Shown piece after piece: positions 32,726 through 47,464 of a stretch of 64,000 bases of DNA. The stretch is from Erwinia sp. OLFS4 (lineage in GTDB: Bacteria > Pseudomonadota > Gammaproteobacteria > Enterobacterales > Enterobacteriaceae). Every line of letters begins with the position of its first letter. The stretch's first letter is position 1. The DNA lies in the NCBI RefSeq assembly GCF_002752165.1, contig NZ_MOMB01000003.1:1-64000 (forward strand), in the 5' to 3' direction. The position numbers and the translations under genes were made by a program. Below the pieces are notes generated by a model. That model made no database searches. It was not told the origin of the DNA and was given only the letters and a program-made list of their open reading frames with translations.

Positions 32726-33661
32726 ATGAAAGTCGCAGTTCTTGGTGCAGCAGGTGGTATTGGTCAGGCGTTGGCACTTCTGCTTAAAAATCAGCTCCCT
32801 GCCGGTTCACAACTCTCACTGTACGATATTGCGCCAGTTACTCCGGGCGTTGCCGTTGACCTCAGTCATATTCCTACCGCAGTAAAAACGGAAGGTTTCA
32901 GCGGTGAAGATGCGACACCTGCACTGAAAGGTGCTGACGTGGTGCTGATTTCTGCCGGCGTAGCGCGTAAACCGGGCATGGACCGTTCCGATCTGTTTAA
33001 CGTCAATGCTGGCATTGTGCGCAATCTGATTCAGCAGGTGGCTGATACCTGTCCGAAAGCGCTGATTGGGGTTATCACCAACCCGGTAAATACCACCGTT
33101 GCCATTGCGGCAGAGGTGCTGAAAAAAGCCGGTGTCTATGATAAAAACCGTCTGTTTGGTGTTACCACGCTTGATATTATTCGTTCAAATACATTTGTTG
33201 CCGCGCTGAAAGGTAAAGATCCCCAGACCCTCAACGTGCCGGTGGTGGGTGGCCATTCCGGGGTGACTATTCTGCCGCTGCTGTCGCAGATTCCGGGTGT
33301 CAGTTTCAGCGAACAGGAAGTGGTCGATCTGACCAAACGTATTCAGAACGCCGGAACCGAAGTGGTGGAAGCCAAAGCCGGTGGCGGGTCAGCGACCCTG
33401 TCTATGGGACAGGCGGCGGCAAAATTTGGTCTGTCGCTGGTGCGCGCCTTGCAGGGTGAAAGTAATGTTGTTGAATGTGCTTATGTTGAAGGTGAGGGCG
33501 AACATGCACGTTTCTTTTCGCAACCGCTACTGCTGGGCAAAAACGGTATTCAGGAGCGCAAGCCTATCGGTAAACTGAGTGCGTTCGAACAGCATTCACT
33601 GGATGGGATGCTGGATACGCTGAAAAAAGATATTCAGCTGGGCGTCGACTTTGTGAAATAA
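32726..33661 (+). CDS. mdh: Malate dehydrogenase
   Basis: NAD-dependent malate/oxaloacetate dehydrogenase of the TCA cycle. It has 311 residues. The dinucleotide loop GAAGGIG is at 7-13, the substrate arginine segment is [12 protein letters not shown], and the catalytic His lies in [11 protein letters not shown]. The start MKVAVLG follows AGGAG; earlier in-frame codons from 32672 are leader. Probably ArcA-repressed. Confidence 0.99.
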   Translation: MKVAVLGAAGGIGQALALLLKNQLPAGSQLSLYDIAPVTPGVAVDLSHIPTAVKTEGFSGEDATPALKGADVVLISAGVARKPGMDRSDLFNVNAGIVRNLIQQVADTCPKALIGVITNPVNTTVAIAAEVLKKAGVYDKNRLFGVTTLDIIRSNTFVAALKGKDPQTLNVPVVGGHSGVTILPLLSQIPGVSFSEQEVVDLTKRIQNAGTEVVEAKAGGGSATLSMGQAAAKFGLSLVRALQGESNVVECAYVEGEGEHARFFSQPLLLGKNGIQERKPIGKLSAFEQHSLDGMLDTLKKDIQLGVDFVK

Positions 33662-33682
33662 AGTCTGTGTGGCTCAATGACA

Positions 33683-33710
33683 GGGCGACCGATGGGTCGC
33701 CCGTTTTTTT
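33683..33710 (+). terminator. Intrinsic terminator of mdh
   Basis: GGGCGACC-GATG-GGTCGCCC is an 8-bp stem followed by G and seven T. It lies in the convergent gap between mdh and degS. Confidence 0.92.
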
Positions 33711-33720
33711 ATGTATCAGA

Positions 33721-34779
33721 TTAAGTCTGAGGATATTCCAGCACGGTGACTTTAAAGTGCAGCTGGCGGTCGTTACGTAATACATTAACCTCAATCACTG
33801 TGCCTGGCCGGACTTCGGCCACCTGATCCATGGTTTCGATGGCGGATACGGCCGGTTTTCCATTGACATTGGTAATAATGTCATTGACCTGGATACCGGC
33901 TTTCGCCGCTGGGCCATCGGCGGCAACATTGGTAACCACAATGCCCTGAATATGGTCGAGATCGCCAGTCTGGTTGCGTAACTGTGGGATTTCACGGCCG
34001 CTAATGCCGATGTAACCACGAATAACCCGGCCGTCACGAATCAGCTTATCCATAACCTTAACGGCCAGTGCCGTCGGGATGGCAAAGCCAATCCCTTCCG
34101 GCGTTTCGCCATTGTCGCTTTTATCAAATGAACGGGTATTGATACCCATCAGCTCGCCGAGTGAATTGATCAGTGCGCCCCCCGAGTTACCACGGTTTAT
34201 TGACGCGTCAGTTTGCAGAAAGTTTTGATAGCGTGACGGGCTTAGCCCGACGCGTCCGGTTGCGCTGATGATCCCCTGGGTGACCGTCTGGCCGATATTG
34301 TAGGGATTACCGATAGCCATCACCAGATCGCCAATATGGGCAACCCGGTGGGCATTGATAGGAATAACCGGCAGGTTACTGGCGTTAATTTTGAGGACCG
34401 CCAGATCGGTTAACGAATCGGAGCCCTGCAGCATGGCCTCGAAAAGGCGACCATCCTGCAGGGCAACAATAATCTGGTCGGCATCATTAATCACATGTTT
34501 GTTGGTGAGAATATAACCTCTGCCATCCATGATGACACCAGAACCTAAGGTATGGATGCCGAGGCGGTCATCACTGCTATTGGTACTGCGGTTATAGACA
34601 TTGACCACCGCAGGCGCAGCACGTCGCACACCCGCATTATAGCTAATGGGGGCTTCATCAACACTGTCATCAGTATGGCTAAACAGCGCTTTTCCCAGTC
34701 GCAAAGCCGGCATGGCTGCCAGCAGCAGTCCCGCAACGACCAGTCCAATGATCACCGAACGCAAAAGTTTGAAAAGCAT
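33721..34779 (-). CDS. degS: DegS, membrane-anchored site-1 protease of the sigma-E pathway
   Basis: Serine protease that senses unfolded outer-membrane porins through its PDZ domain and makes the first cut in anti-sigma factor RseA. It has 352 residues: an N-terminal membrane anchor (about 5-27), trypsin-like domain with triad His95, Asp125, Ser199 (GNSGG), and a single PDZ domain (about 255-345). It lies downstream of degQ, separated by 87 bases containing a strong hairpin. Confidence 0.98.
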   Translation of the reverse strand: MLFKLLRSVIIGLVVAGLLLAAMPALRLGKALFSHTDDSVDEAPISYNAGVRRAAPAVVNVYNRSTNSSDDRLGIHTLGSGVIMDGRGYILTNKHVINDADQIIVALQDGRLFEAMLQGSDSLTDLAVLKINASNLPVIPINAHRVAHIGDLVMAIGNPYNIGQTVTQGIISATGRVGLSPSRYQNFLQTDASINRGNSGGALINSLGELMGINTRSFDKSDNGETPEGIGFAIPTALAVKVMDKLIRDGRVIRGYIGISGREIPQLRNQTGDLDHIQGIVVTNVAADGPAAKAGIQVNDIITNVNGKPAVSAIETMDQVAEVRPGTVIEVNVLRNDRQLHFKVTVLEYPQT

Positions 34780-34825
34780 GGCTTAATGTGGTGAGTGGGT
34801 CACGCCCGGAAGGATAACACGAGTT

Positions 34826-34849
34826 ACGCGGACACGCAGGTGTCCGCGT
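34826..34849 (-). other. Perfect 10-bp hairpin between degQ and degS
   Basis: ACGCGGACAC and GTGTCCGCGT flank a 4-base loop, with no T run on either strand. It starts 47 bases before the degS ATG. It could be an mRNA-stabilising or processing element that sets the degQ:degS ratio; that role is inference. Confidence 0.6.
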
Positions 34850-34866
34850 CATGATTTTCACCGGTT

Positions 34867-36234
34867 TTAACGCATAAGCAGATAAATATTCTCGTCACCG
34901 CGGATGACATTCATTGCCAGAACAGACGGTTTGGCTTCCAGTGCCTTACGCAGATCGGCAAGATTTTGTACCCGGGTGCGGTTAACGCCAATGATGACGT
35001 CACCTTTTTGCAGCCCGACTTGTTCTGCCGGTGTGGATTTATCCACGCTGTCGATTTTCACGCCTTTACTGCCGTCTTTAGCCGCTCCGTCGCTCAGCCT
35101 GGCGCCCTGTAGCGCCGGTGATAACAGTTCCGGGGTGCTGGTTGACTGACTGCCGTTATTGAGCTTGACGCTGACGGTCTGTGGTTTTCCGTCACGCAGC
35201 AGACCAATCTTCACCTCTTTGCCCGGTGCAGAGGTGCCAATTTTCACCCTCAGTTCACCAAAGCTGGAGATGGTTTTGCCATCAACCGAAGTAATAATAT
35301 CACCGGCTTTAATGCCGGCTTTAGACGCCGCCGAATCGGGAAGAACTTCATTGACAAAGGCACCACGTTGCTGATCAACATTGAACGCTTTCGCCATATC
35401 TGCCGTCATCTCGGTGCCTTTAATACCGAGTTGTCCGCGTTTGACCTCGCCAAACTTAATCAGCTGCTGCGCAAGGTTCATTGCCATATTGCCAGGGATT
35501 GCGAAACCAATACCAATGTTCCCGCCGGAAGAAGCCAGAATGGCGGTGTTAATACCGATCAGTTCACCGTTAAGATTGACCAGGGCTCCCCCTGAGTTTC
35601 CGCGGTTAATGGCGGCATCGGTCTGGATAAAATTTTCCAGGCCTTCAAGGTTAAGACCGCTACGGCCTAATGCCGAAACAATGCCTGAGGTTGCTGTCTG
35701 GCCAAGACCAAAAGGGTTACCGATGGCAATAGCAAAATCGCCCACTTTCAGTTTGTCTGAGTCGGCAATTTTAATCTGGGTCAGATTTTTGGCATCTTTG
35801 AGCTGCAGCAGAGCGATATCGGTCTGTTCGTCATGACCAACCAGTCTGGCGTCATATTCACGGCCATCGCTCAGCTGAACGCTAATTTTATTTGCGCCGT
35901 TGACGACATGATTGTTGGTCAGTACATACCCTTTTTCGGCATTGATCACGACACCAGAAGCCAGACCTTCAAATGGCTGAGGTTGCGCGTTCTGGCCCTG
36001 TTGACCAAAAAAACGCTTTAACGGTTCCGGAATTTGTTCCTGGGCGTCGGTTTCGGTCCCTTCTACATGCACGCTGACCACCGCAGGAAGGACTTTTTCC
36101 AGCATCGGTGCCAGGCTAGGCAGCGGCTGGCCCTGAATCTGTGCTGGTATTGATGCCAGCGCCTGGGAGGCGAGAGGCAAATTCATACTGATAGCCAGCG
36201 CCAGTGCGCTTACCAATACTGTTTTTTTCTTCAT
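34867..36234 (-). CDS. degQ: DegQ, periplasmic serine endoprotease/chaperone
   Basis: HtrA-family periplasmic protease that degrades or refolds damaged envelope proteins. The 455-residue precursor has a signal peptide (1-27, cleavage at ALA-SIP), protease domain with His109, Asp139 and Ser214 (RGNSGG), and two PDZ domains (about 258-345 and 362-450). The start MKKKTVLV gives exactly the E. coli DegQ length; 26 further in-frame codons upstream lack family similarity. Confidence 0.97.
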   Translation of the reverse strand: MKKKTVLVSALALAISMNLPLASQALASIPAQIQGQPLPSLAPMLEKVLPAVVSVHVEGTETDAQEQIPEPLKRFFGQQGQNAQPQPFEGLASGVVINAEKGYVLTNNHVVNGANKISVQLSDGREYDARLVGHDEQTDIALLQLKDAKNLTQIKIADSDKLKVGDFAIAIGNPFGLGQTATSGIVSALGRSGLNLEGLENFIQTDAAINRGNSGGALVNLNGELIGINTAILASSGGNIGIGFAIPGNMAMNLAQQLIKFGEVKRGQLGIKGTEMTADMAKAFNVDQQRGAFVNEVLPDSAASKAGIKAGDIITSVDGKTISSFGELRVKIGTSAPGKEVKIGLLRDGKPQTVSVKLNNGSQSTSTPELLSPALQGARLSDGAAKDGSKGVKIDSVDKSTPAEQVGLQKGDVIIGVNRTRVQNLADLRKALEAKPSVLAMNVIRGDENIYLLMR

Positions 36235-36391
36235 CGTTACAACACTCTCGCTACGCAGTGAAAATGGAGCCTGACAGGCTGACAACAACATAGAGTCTGG
36301 ATGTTGTGACACACAGATAAGGAAAGGGTTCCAGTTTTAATGCCTGCCAGTGAAAGGGGCGCTGCGCGCGCCCCTGGTTAACCGTATTGTA

Positions 36392-36796
36392 TTAATCACG
36401 CTGTGGGCGCTCTCCGCGCAATAAGCCAGATGCGCCGCTATCGGAATAGTCACGGGGCATCTGTACTGGCGCCTGATCGTTATCGGCTTCTGAGCCGGTA
36501 AGCTGCCAGGCAAAGGGATTCTGCTCACCCGGCAGATTGGGTAGCAAATCGTTAGACCCTTTTGCCATGTGTTGATAAAGCTGGCGATAATCGCGCGCCA
36601 TGTTATCGAGCAGTTCCGCGCTACGGGCGAAATGATTGGTCAGCTCTTCGCGATAATCTGCCAGCTCTGCTTTTGTTTTTTCCAGTTCATATTGCATATG
36701 GCGTTGCTCACGCAGTTTGCGGTTACCAAAACGCACCGCCACGGCACCAATGATGATGCCAACAACTAAACCAATGAGCGCATATTCCCAGGTCAT
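36392..36796 (-). CDS. zapG: ZapG (YhcB), cell division/envelope coordination protein
   Basis: 134-residue protein with one N-terminal membrane segment (about 4-22) and a cytoplasmic coiled coil (about 28-80). Residues 1-30 and the C-terminal SNDQAPVQMPRDYS-like segment (ADNDQAPVQMPRDYS here) match E. coli YhcB. Reported to link elongation, division and envelope biogenesis. The start MTWEYAL was chosen over one four codons upstream. Confidence 0.95.
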   Translation of the reverse strand: MTWEYALIGLVVGIIIGAVAVRFGNRKLREQRHMQYELEKTKAELADYREELTNHFARSAELLDNMARDYRQLYQHMAKGSNDLLPNLPGEQNPFAWQLTGSEADNDQAPVQMPRDYSDSGASGLLRGERPQRD

Positions 36797-36961
36797 AATG
36801 ACTCCCAACTTTCTTCGTTATCCGTAAGGGCTTCCACTGACACCACTATAACCGTTAATCTTACCGAAGTGGAATCCCGTCGCGGTCAGCCGCGTGGAAA
36901 AGCCTATTTCCAATAGTATATCCTGTTGTATTGTAATTTATTCAGGGACCTGGTGGTGATT

Positions 36962-38092
36962 ATGCAGACATCTTCTCCTCTGGCTCGCTATCAGCAGGCG
37001 CTGGATAGCGGTGAATACCAGCCGGATGACGTTCAGCTTGATGCAATAACCCGCCTGAACAGCATCTGGCAGGCTTTCAGCCAGGAGCAGACAGTGCCGC
37101 TTTCAGAGGGTGGTCAGGGTTTGTTCGGCAAGCTGAAAAAGCTGATAGGTAAAGAAAAAAACGTCACGCTGCAGCCGGTGCAGGGCCTCTATATGTGGGG
37201 GGGCGTTGGACGGGGCAAGACCTGGCTGATGGATCTGTTTTTTCAGTCGATTCCTGGCGAGCGTAAGCTGCGTCTTCACTTTCATCGTTTTATGCTGCGT
37301 GTCCACCAGTCGCTGACTGAATTACAGGGCCACAGCGACCCGTTACAGCGGGTGGCCGACAGTTTTAAGTCAGAGACGGATTTGCTGTGCTTCGACGAGT
37401 TTTTTGTTTCTGACATTACCGATGCCATGCTGCTGGGCACGCTGATGGAAGCGCTGTTTGCGCGCGGTATCACGCTGGTGGCTACCTCGAATATTCCGCC
37501 GGATGAACTGTACCGCAACGGATTACAGCGGGCGCGCTTCCTGCCGGCCATTGCGCTGATTAAGCGCTATTGCGACGTGATGAATGTTGATGCGGGCATT
37601 GACTATCGTTTACGTACCCTGACCTCGGCCCATCTGTGGATGACGCCGTTAAATGAAGCTAATCAGGTGGCGATGGAGAAAATGTTTGTTGCCCTGGCGG
37701 GGCAGCCACGTGGTGGGCAGCAGGTACTGAATATCAATCATCGTTCGATAGAAACGCTGGGCAGTGCGCAGGGCGTCCTGGCCATTGATTTTCACGTGCT
37801 TTGTGGTCAGGGACGTAGCCAGCATGACTATATTGAGCTATCACGACGTTTTCATAGTGTTTTGCTGTTTAATGTGCCGGTGATGATTTATAAATCTGAA
37901 GACCAGGCGCGGCGTTTTCTGGCGTTGGTCGATGAGTTTTATGAACGGCACGTTAAGCTGGTGGTATCAGCAGAAACATCGCTGTATGAAATTTATCAGG
38001 GTACTCAGCTGAAATTTGAATATCAGCGCTGCGTCTCACGTTTGCAGGAGATGCAAAGCGAAGAATATTTGCGTTTGCTTCATCTTCCCTGA
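36962..38092 (+). CDS. zapE: ZapE, cell division ATPase (AFG1-like)
   Basis: P-loop ATPase associated with the Z-ring under constriction and low-oxygen or heat stress. It has 376 residues. Walker A GGVGRGKT is at 80-87, Walker B LLCFDEFFVSDITDAM near 128-143, and sensor segment ATSNIPPDELYRNGLQRARF follows. The start MQTSSPL was set by family match, with GGTGG upstream. Divergent from zapG, as in E. coli. Confidence 0.97.
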   Translation: MQTSSPLARYQQALDSGEYQPDDVQLDAITRLNSIWQAFSQEQTVPLSEGGQGLFGKLKKLIGKEKNVTLQPVQGLYMWGGVGRGKTWLMDLFFQSIPGERKLRLHFHRFMLRVHQSLTELQGHSDPLQRVADSFKSETDLLCFDEFFVSDITDAMLLGTLMEALFARGITLVATSNIPPDELYRNGLQRARFLPAIALIKRYCDVMNVDAGIDYRLRTLTSAHLWMTPLNEANQVAMEKMFVALAGQPRGGQQVLNINHRSIETLGSAQGVLAIDFHVLCGQGRSQHDYIELSRRFHSVLLFNVPVMIYKSEDQARRFLALVDEFYERHVKLVVSAETSLYEIYQGTQLKFEYQRCVSRLQEMQSEEYLRLLHLP

Positions 38093-38149
38093 GACGGCCG
38101 CGGCCAGAATATCATGCAAAAAGAGGTCGATCTTTCATATCGACTTCTC

Positions 38150-39157
<1,008 letters not shown>

Positions 39158-39193
39158 CCGATATCTGCTTCGGCAGATTCCGGTACAGAAAAG

Positions 39194-39219
39194 CCCGGCT
39201 TTATGCCGGGTTTTTTTTT
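39194..39219 (+). terminator. Intrinsic terminator of rplM-rpsI
   Basis: CCCGGC-TTTAT-GCCGGG is a 6-bp GC stem followed by nine T. Confidence 0.93.
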
Positions 39220-39469
39220 AATATCATAGATCTCCCATATCTTTGCGCGATATTGCCGACAATTCCACATCAGTGCGCCCACAAACTGTCTAAAATCTGG
39301 TAGACTGTCTGACACTTTGTGCCTGTTTGTCAGGGGCACTATACCTGCTTTTCTCTGCGCAGAAAGCCGGTTCGGGACCAGCATATAACTGGGGCCATTA
39401 TAATGAACAGGTTAGTCGCCTCGTGGTTGGCTATTCGCAGTAATTTTCTGGATAAACTTGGAGGTTTAC
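39220..39469 (+). promoter_or_regulatory. sspA upstream region with candidate promoters
   Basis: Together with the terminator this completes a 312-base gap. A -35-like TTGTGC and -10-like TATACC with a 17-bp spacer lie around 39318-39346, and a perfect TATAAT lies at 39399-39404 without a good -35. Which one is used cannot be decided here. A GGAGG ribosome site precedes sspA. Confidence 0.45.
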
Positions 39470-40111
39470 ATGGCTGTCGCTGCCAACAAACGTTCGGTAA
39501 TGACGCTGTTTTCTGGTCCAACTGATATTTTTAGCCATCAGGTGCGTATTGTGCTGGCTGAAAAGGGTGTCAGCGTGGAGATTGAGCAGGTCGAGATCGA
39601 TAACCTGCCGCAGGATCTGATTGACCTCAATCCGTATCGTACTGTGCCAACGTTAGTCGATCGTGAGCTGACGTTGTATGAATCGCGCATCATCATGGAA
39701 TATCTTGACGAGCGTTTCCCGCATCCGCCGTTGATGCCGGTTTATCCGGTAGCGCGCGGAGAAAGTCGCCTGATGATGCATCGCATTGAACATGACTGGT
39801 ACAGCCTGATGCGTACCATTGAACGTGGTAATGCGCAGGAAGCTGAATCTGCACGTAAGCAGTTGCGTGAAGAGCTGCTTGCCATCGGACCTTTGTTCTC
39901 CCGCACTCCGTATTTTCTTAGTGAAGAATTCAGCCTGGTTGATTGCTATCTGGCCCCGCTGTTATGGCGTCTTCCTCAGCTGGGTGTTGAGCTGCTCGGT
40001 AGCGGCGCGAAAGAGCTTAAAGGCTATATGACACGCGTATTTGAACGCGATTCTTTTCTGGCTTCATTGACCGAAGCTGAACGTGAAATGCGCCTGCAAA
40101 CACGGGGCTGA
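39470..40111 (+). CDS. sspA: Stringent starvation protein A
   Basis: RNA polymerase-associated protein with a glutathione S-transferase fold but no transferase activity. It supports stationary-phase acid tolerance and lowers H-NS levels. It has 213 residues: thioredoxin-like domain (about 10-88) with NPYRTVPTLVDRE, then an alpha-helical domain. The start MAVAANKRS follows GGAGG; an ATG four codons upstream overlaps that site. Confidence 0.98.
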   Translation: MAVAANKRSVMTLFSGPTDIFSHQVRIVLAEKGVSVEIEQVEIDNLPQDLIDLNPYRTVPTLVDRELTLYESRIIMEYLDERFPHPPLMPVYPVARGESRLMMHRIEHDWYSLMRTIERGNAQEAESARKQLREELLAIGPLFSRTPYFLSEEFSLVDCYLAPLLWRLPQLGVELLGSGAKELKGYMTRVFERDSFLASLTEAEREMRLQTRG

Positions 40112-40116
40112 TTGCC

Positions 40117-40617
40117 ATGGAAATGTCACAATTAACACCTCGCCGGCCGTACCTGCTGCGGGCGTTTTATGACTGGCTGCTCGATAACCAGCTGACACCA
40201 CACCTGGTGGTGGATATTAATCTGCCGGGTGTCATGGTGCCGCTGGAATACGCGCGTGATGGACAAATTGTATTAAATATTGCGCCACGTGCGGTAGGTA
40301 ATCTGGAACTGGGTAACGATGAAGTACGCTTTAACGCCCGCTTTGGTGGCGTGCCGCGGCAGGTTACGGTTCCGCTTGCTGCCGTGATGGCAATCTATGC
40401 GCGTGAAAACGGTGCCGGGACCATGTTTGAGCCTGAACCGGCTTATGACGGTGCTGAGTTTGATTCCACCGTGACCCAGCAGGGCGCACCGGAGACGGTG
40501 ATGTCGGTCATTGATGGTGACCGCCCGGACGATGCAGCAATAAGTGACGATGATGGCACACCGGATGATGAACCACCGCCGCGTGGTGGCCGTCCTTCAC
40601 TGCGCGTGGTGAAATAA
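40117..40617 (+). CDS. sspB: SspB, ClpXP specificity-enhancing adaptor
   Basis: Adaptor that tethers ssrA-tagged proteins (and RseA fragments) to ClpXP. It has 166 residues: folded dimer domain 1-110, flexible acidic linker (about 112-150), and the C-terminal ClpX-binding tail ending RGGRPSLRVVK. It starts 5 bases after the sspA stop, so the genes form an operon. Confidence 0.98.
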   Translation: MEMSQLTPRRPYLLRAFYDWLLDNQLTPHLVVDINLPGVMVPLEYARDGQIVLNIAPRAVGNLELGNDEVRFNARFGGVPRQVTVPLAAVMAIYARENGAGTMFEPEPAYDGAEFDSTVTQQGAPETVMSVIDGDRPDDAAISDDDGTPDDEPPPRGGRPSLRVVK

Positions 40618-40640
40618 ACAGTCCGATAGACCGGACAGAA

Positions 40641-40676
40641 AAAAGGCCCGGATACGCTGAGCGATCCGGGCCTTTT
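40641..40676. terminator. Bidirectional terminator between sspB and gltD
   Basis: AAAAGGCCCGGAT and ATCCGGGCCTTTT form a 13-bp perfect stem with a 10-base loop. A and T runs sit on the two sides, so it serves both converging operons. Confidence 0.95.
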
Positions 40677-40698
40677 GTTTACGGCAAAGAGAGCGTCA

Positions 40699-46597
<5,899 letters not shown>

Positions 46598-46732
46598 ATC
46601 AGTGAACCTCCCCAGGCTCTGTGGACTCCCGATTCCGACGGCGGTCAGGCGCAGAAAGGGCCGGCGACAGGTTTGCGTATCCACGCTCACATCCAGGTCG
46701 CCTTTCTTCCAGCTTTTTGCATCGTTCAGACA

Positions 46733-46738
46733 AGTATA
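46733..46738 (-). promoter_or_regulatory. Probable gltBD promoter -10 box
   Basis: Minus-strand TATACT, about 135 bases before the gltB start, with no clear -35 element. This suits a promoter dependent on activators; Lrp and IHF activate gltBD in E. coli. Their sites were not identified individually. Confidence 0.45.
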
Positions 46739-47464
46739 GAGGACTTGCTTCTGAGGGAATCTCATTACTGCATAATTATGACGAGCCAAGCACCCGTCCA
46801 GAACTCTTCCAGCGGATTCCCAACTTATCGGGAAAGCGTAGTCAGGTCAAATTGGCTTATTCATCGAACTTTTTCGCTCTGTTTATTATTAATCTATTGA
46901 TTTTAATTATTTTTGCATCTGTTTAGCCTGCATTCATCCGGCTGTCACACTGGCCAGTTATGTGAGTTGTATCACTATCCATAAGCCGGCAGTATGTATT
47001 TTTATCCTTATTTTTTATTTTAATGTGGTTTTATCATCTAAAAAATCAGCTTTTTGTCTGTAAAAAAGCTGTTTTTGATTTATATGCTTATTTGAATTAA
47101 ACAGGGGTGCTGTATTAGTAAAATTAATCAGGGAAGAAGTGACTAAAATAGCGTTTATTGTGAATCATTATTCGAAAATTAAAAAGAATGGCAGGACGAC
47201 AATCCGGTGTTATCGTTCAGAAAGTGAACAGCATTGTGAGACGGGCGGGTAACACCCGGATATTCAGATTATGCGGTTAAGAAAATTAGTCAATAGCCGG
47301 ATAAAACCTGCGCGAAATAATTCCATCGCTGCACTTTAATGGTGCAGATGATCGGTGATTTCTGTCGAAAATTCCCGCTGCAGGGCTAACTCACGCTATC
47401 GCTGCAAAGCGTGTGCGACAGTTATGCGGTATGATTAACAGCATTTTGGTGTCGGGACAGACCT
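46739..47464. other. AT-rich gltB-arcB spacer
   Basis: The full gap between coding regions is 867 bases. No gene was found. In E. coli the radical-SAM gene yhcC stands here; no remnant of it was recognised in any frame. The stretch 46870-47190 is strongly AT-rich. Upstream control sites for gltB and the arcB promoter must lie here, but no arcB promoter could be assigned. Confidence 0.5.
46961..46976. promoter_or_regulatory. CRP-like site in the gltB-arcB spacer
   Basis: TGTGA-GTTGTA-TCACT matches the CRP consensus half-sites at 9 of 10 positions. It lies about 240 bases upstream of the inferred gltB start of transcription. CRP is known to affect gltBD in E. coli, though from a closer site. 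Confidence 0.45.

Noticed and set aside
47300-47464. arcB promoter
   Set aside because: TATGAT near 47430 has no acceptable -35 partner, and other candidates were equally weak.
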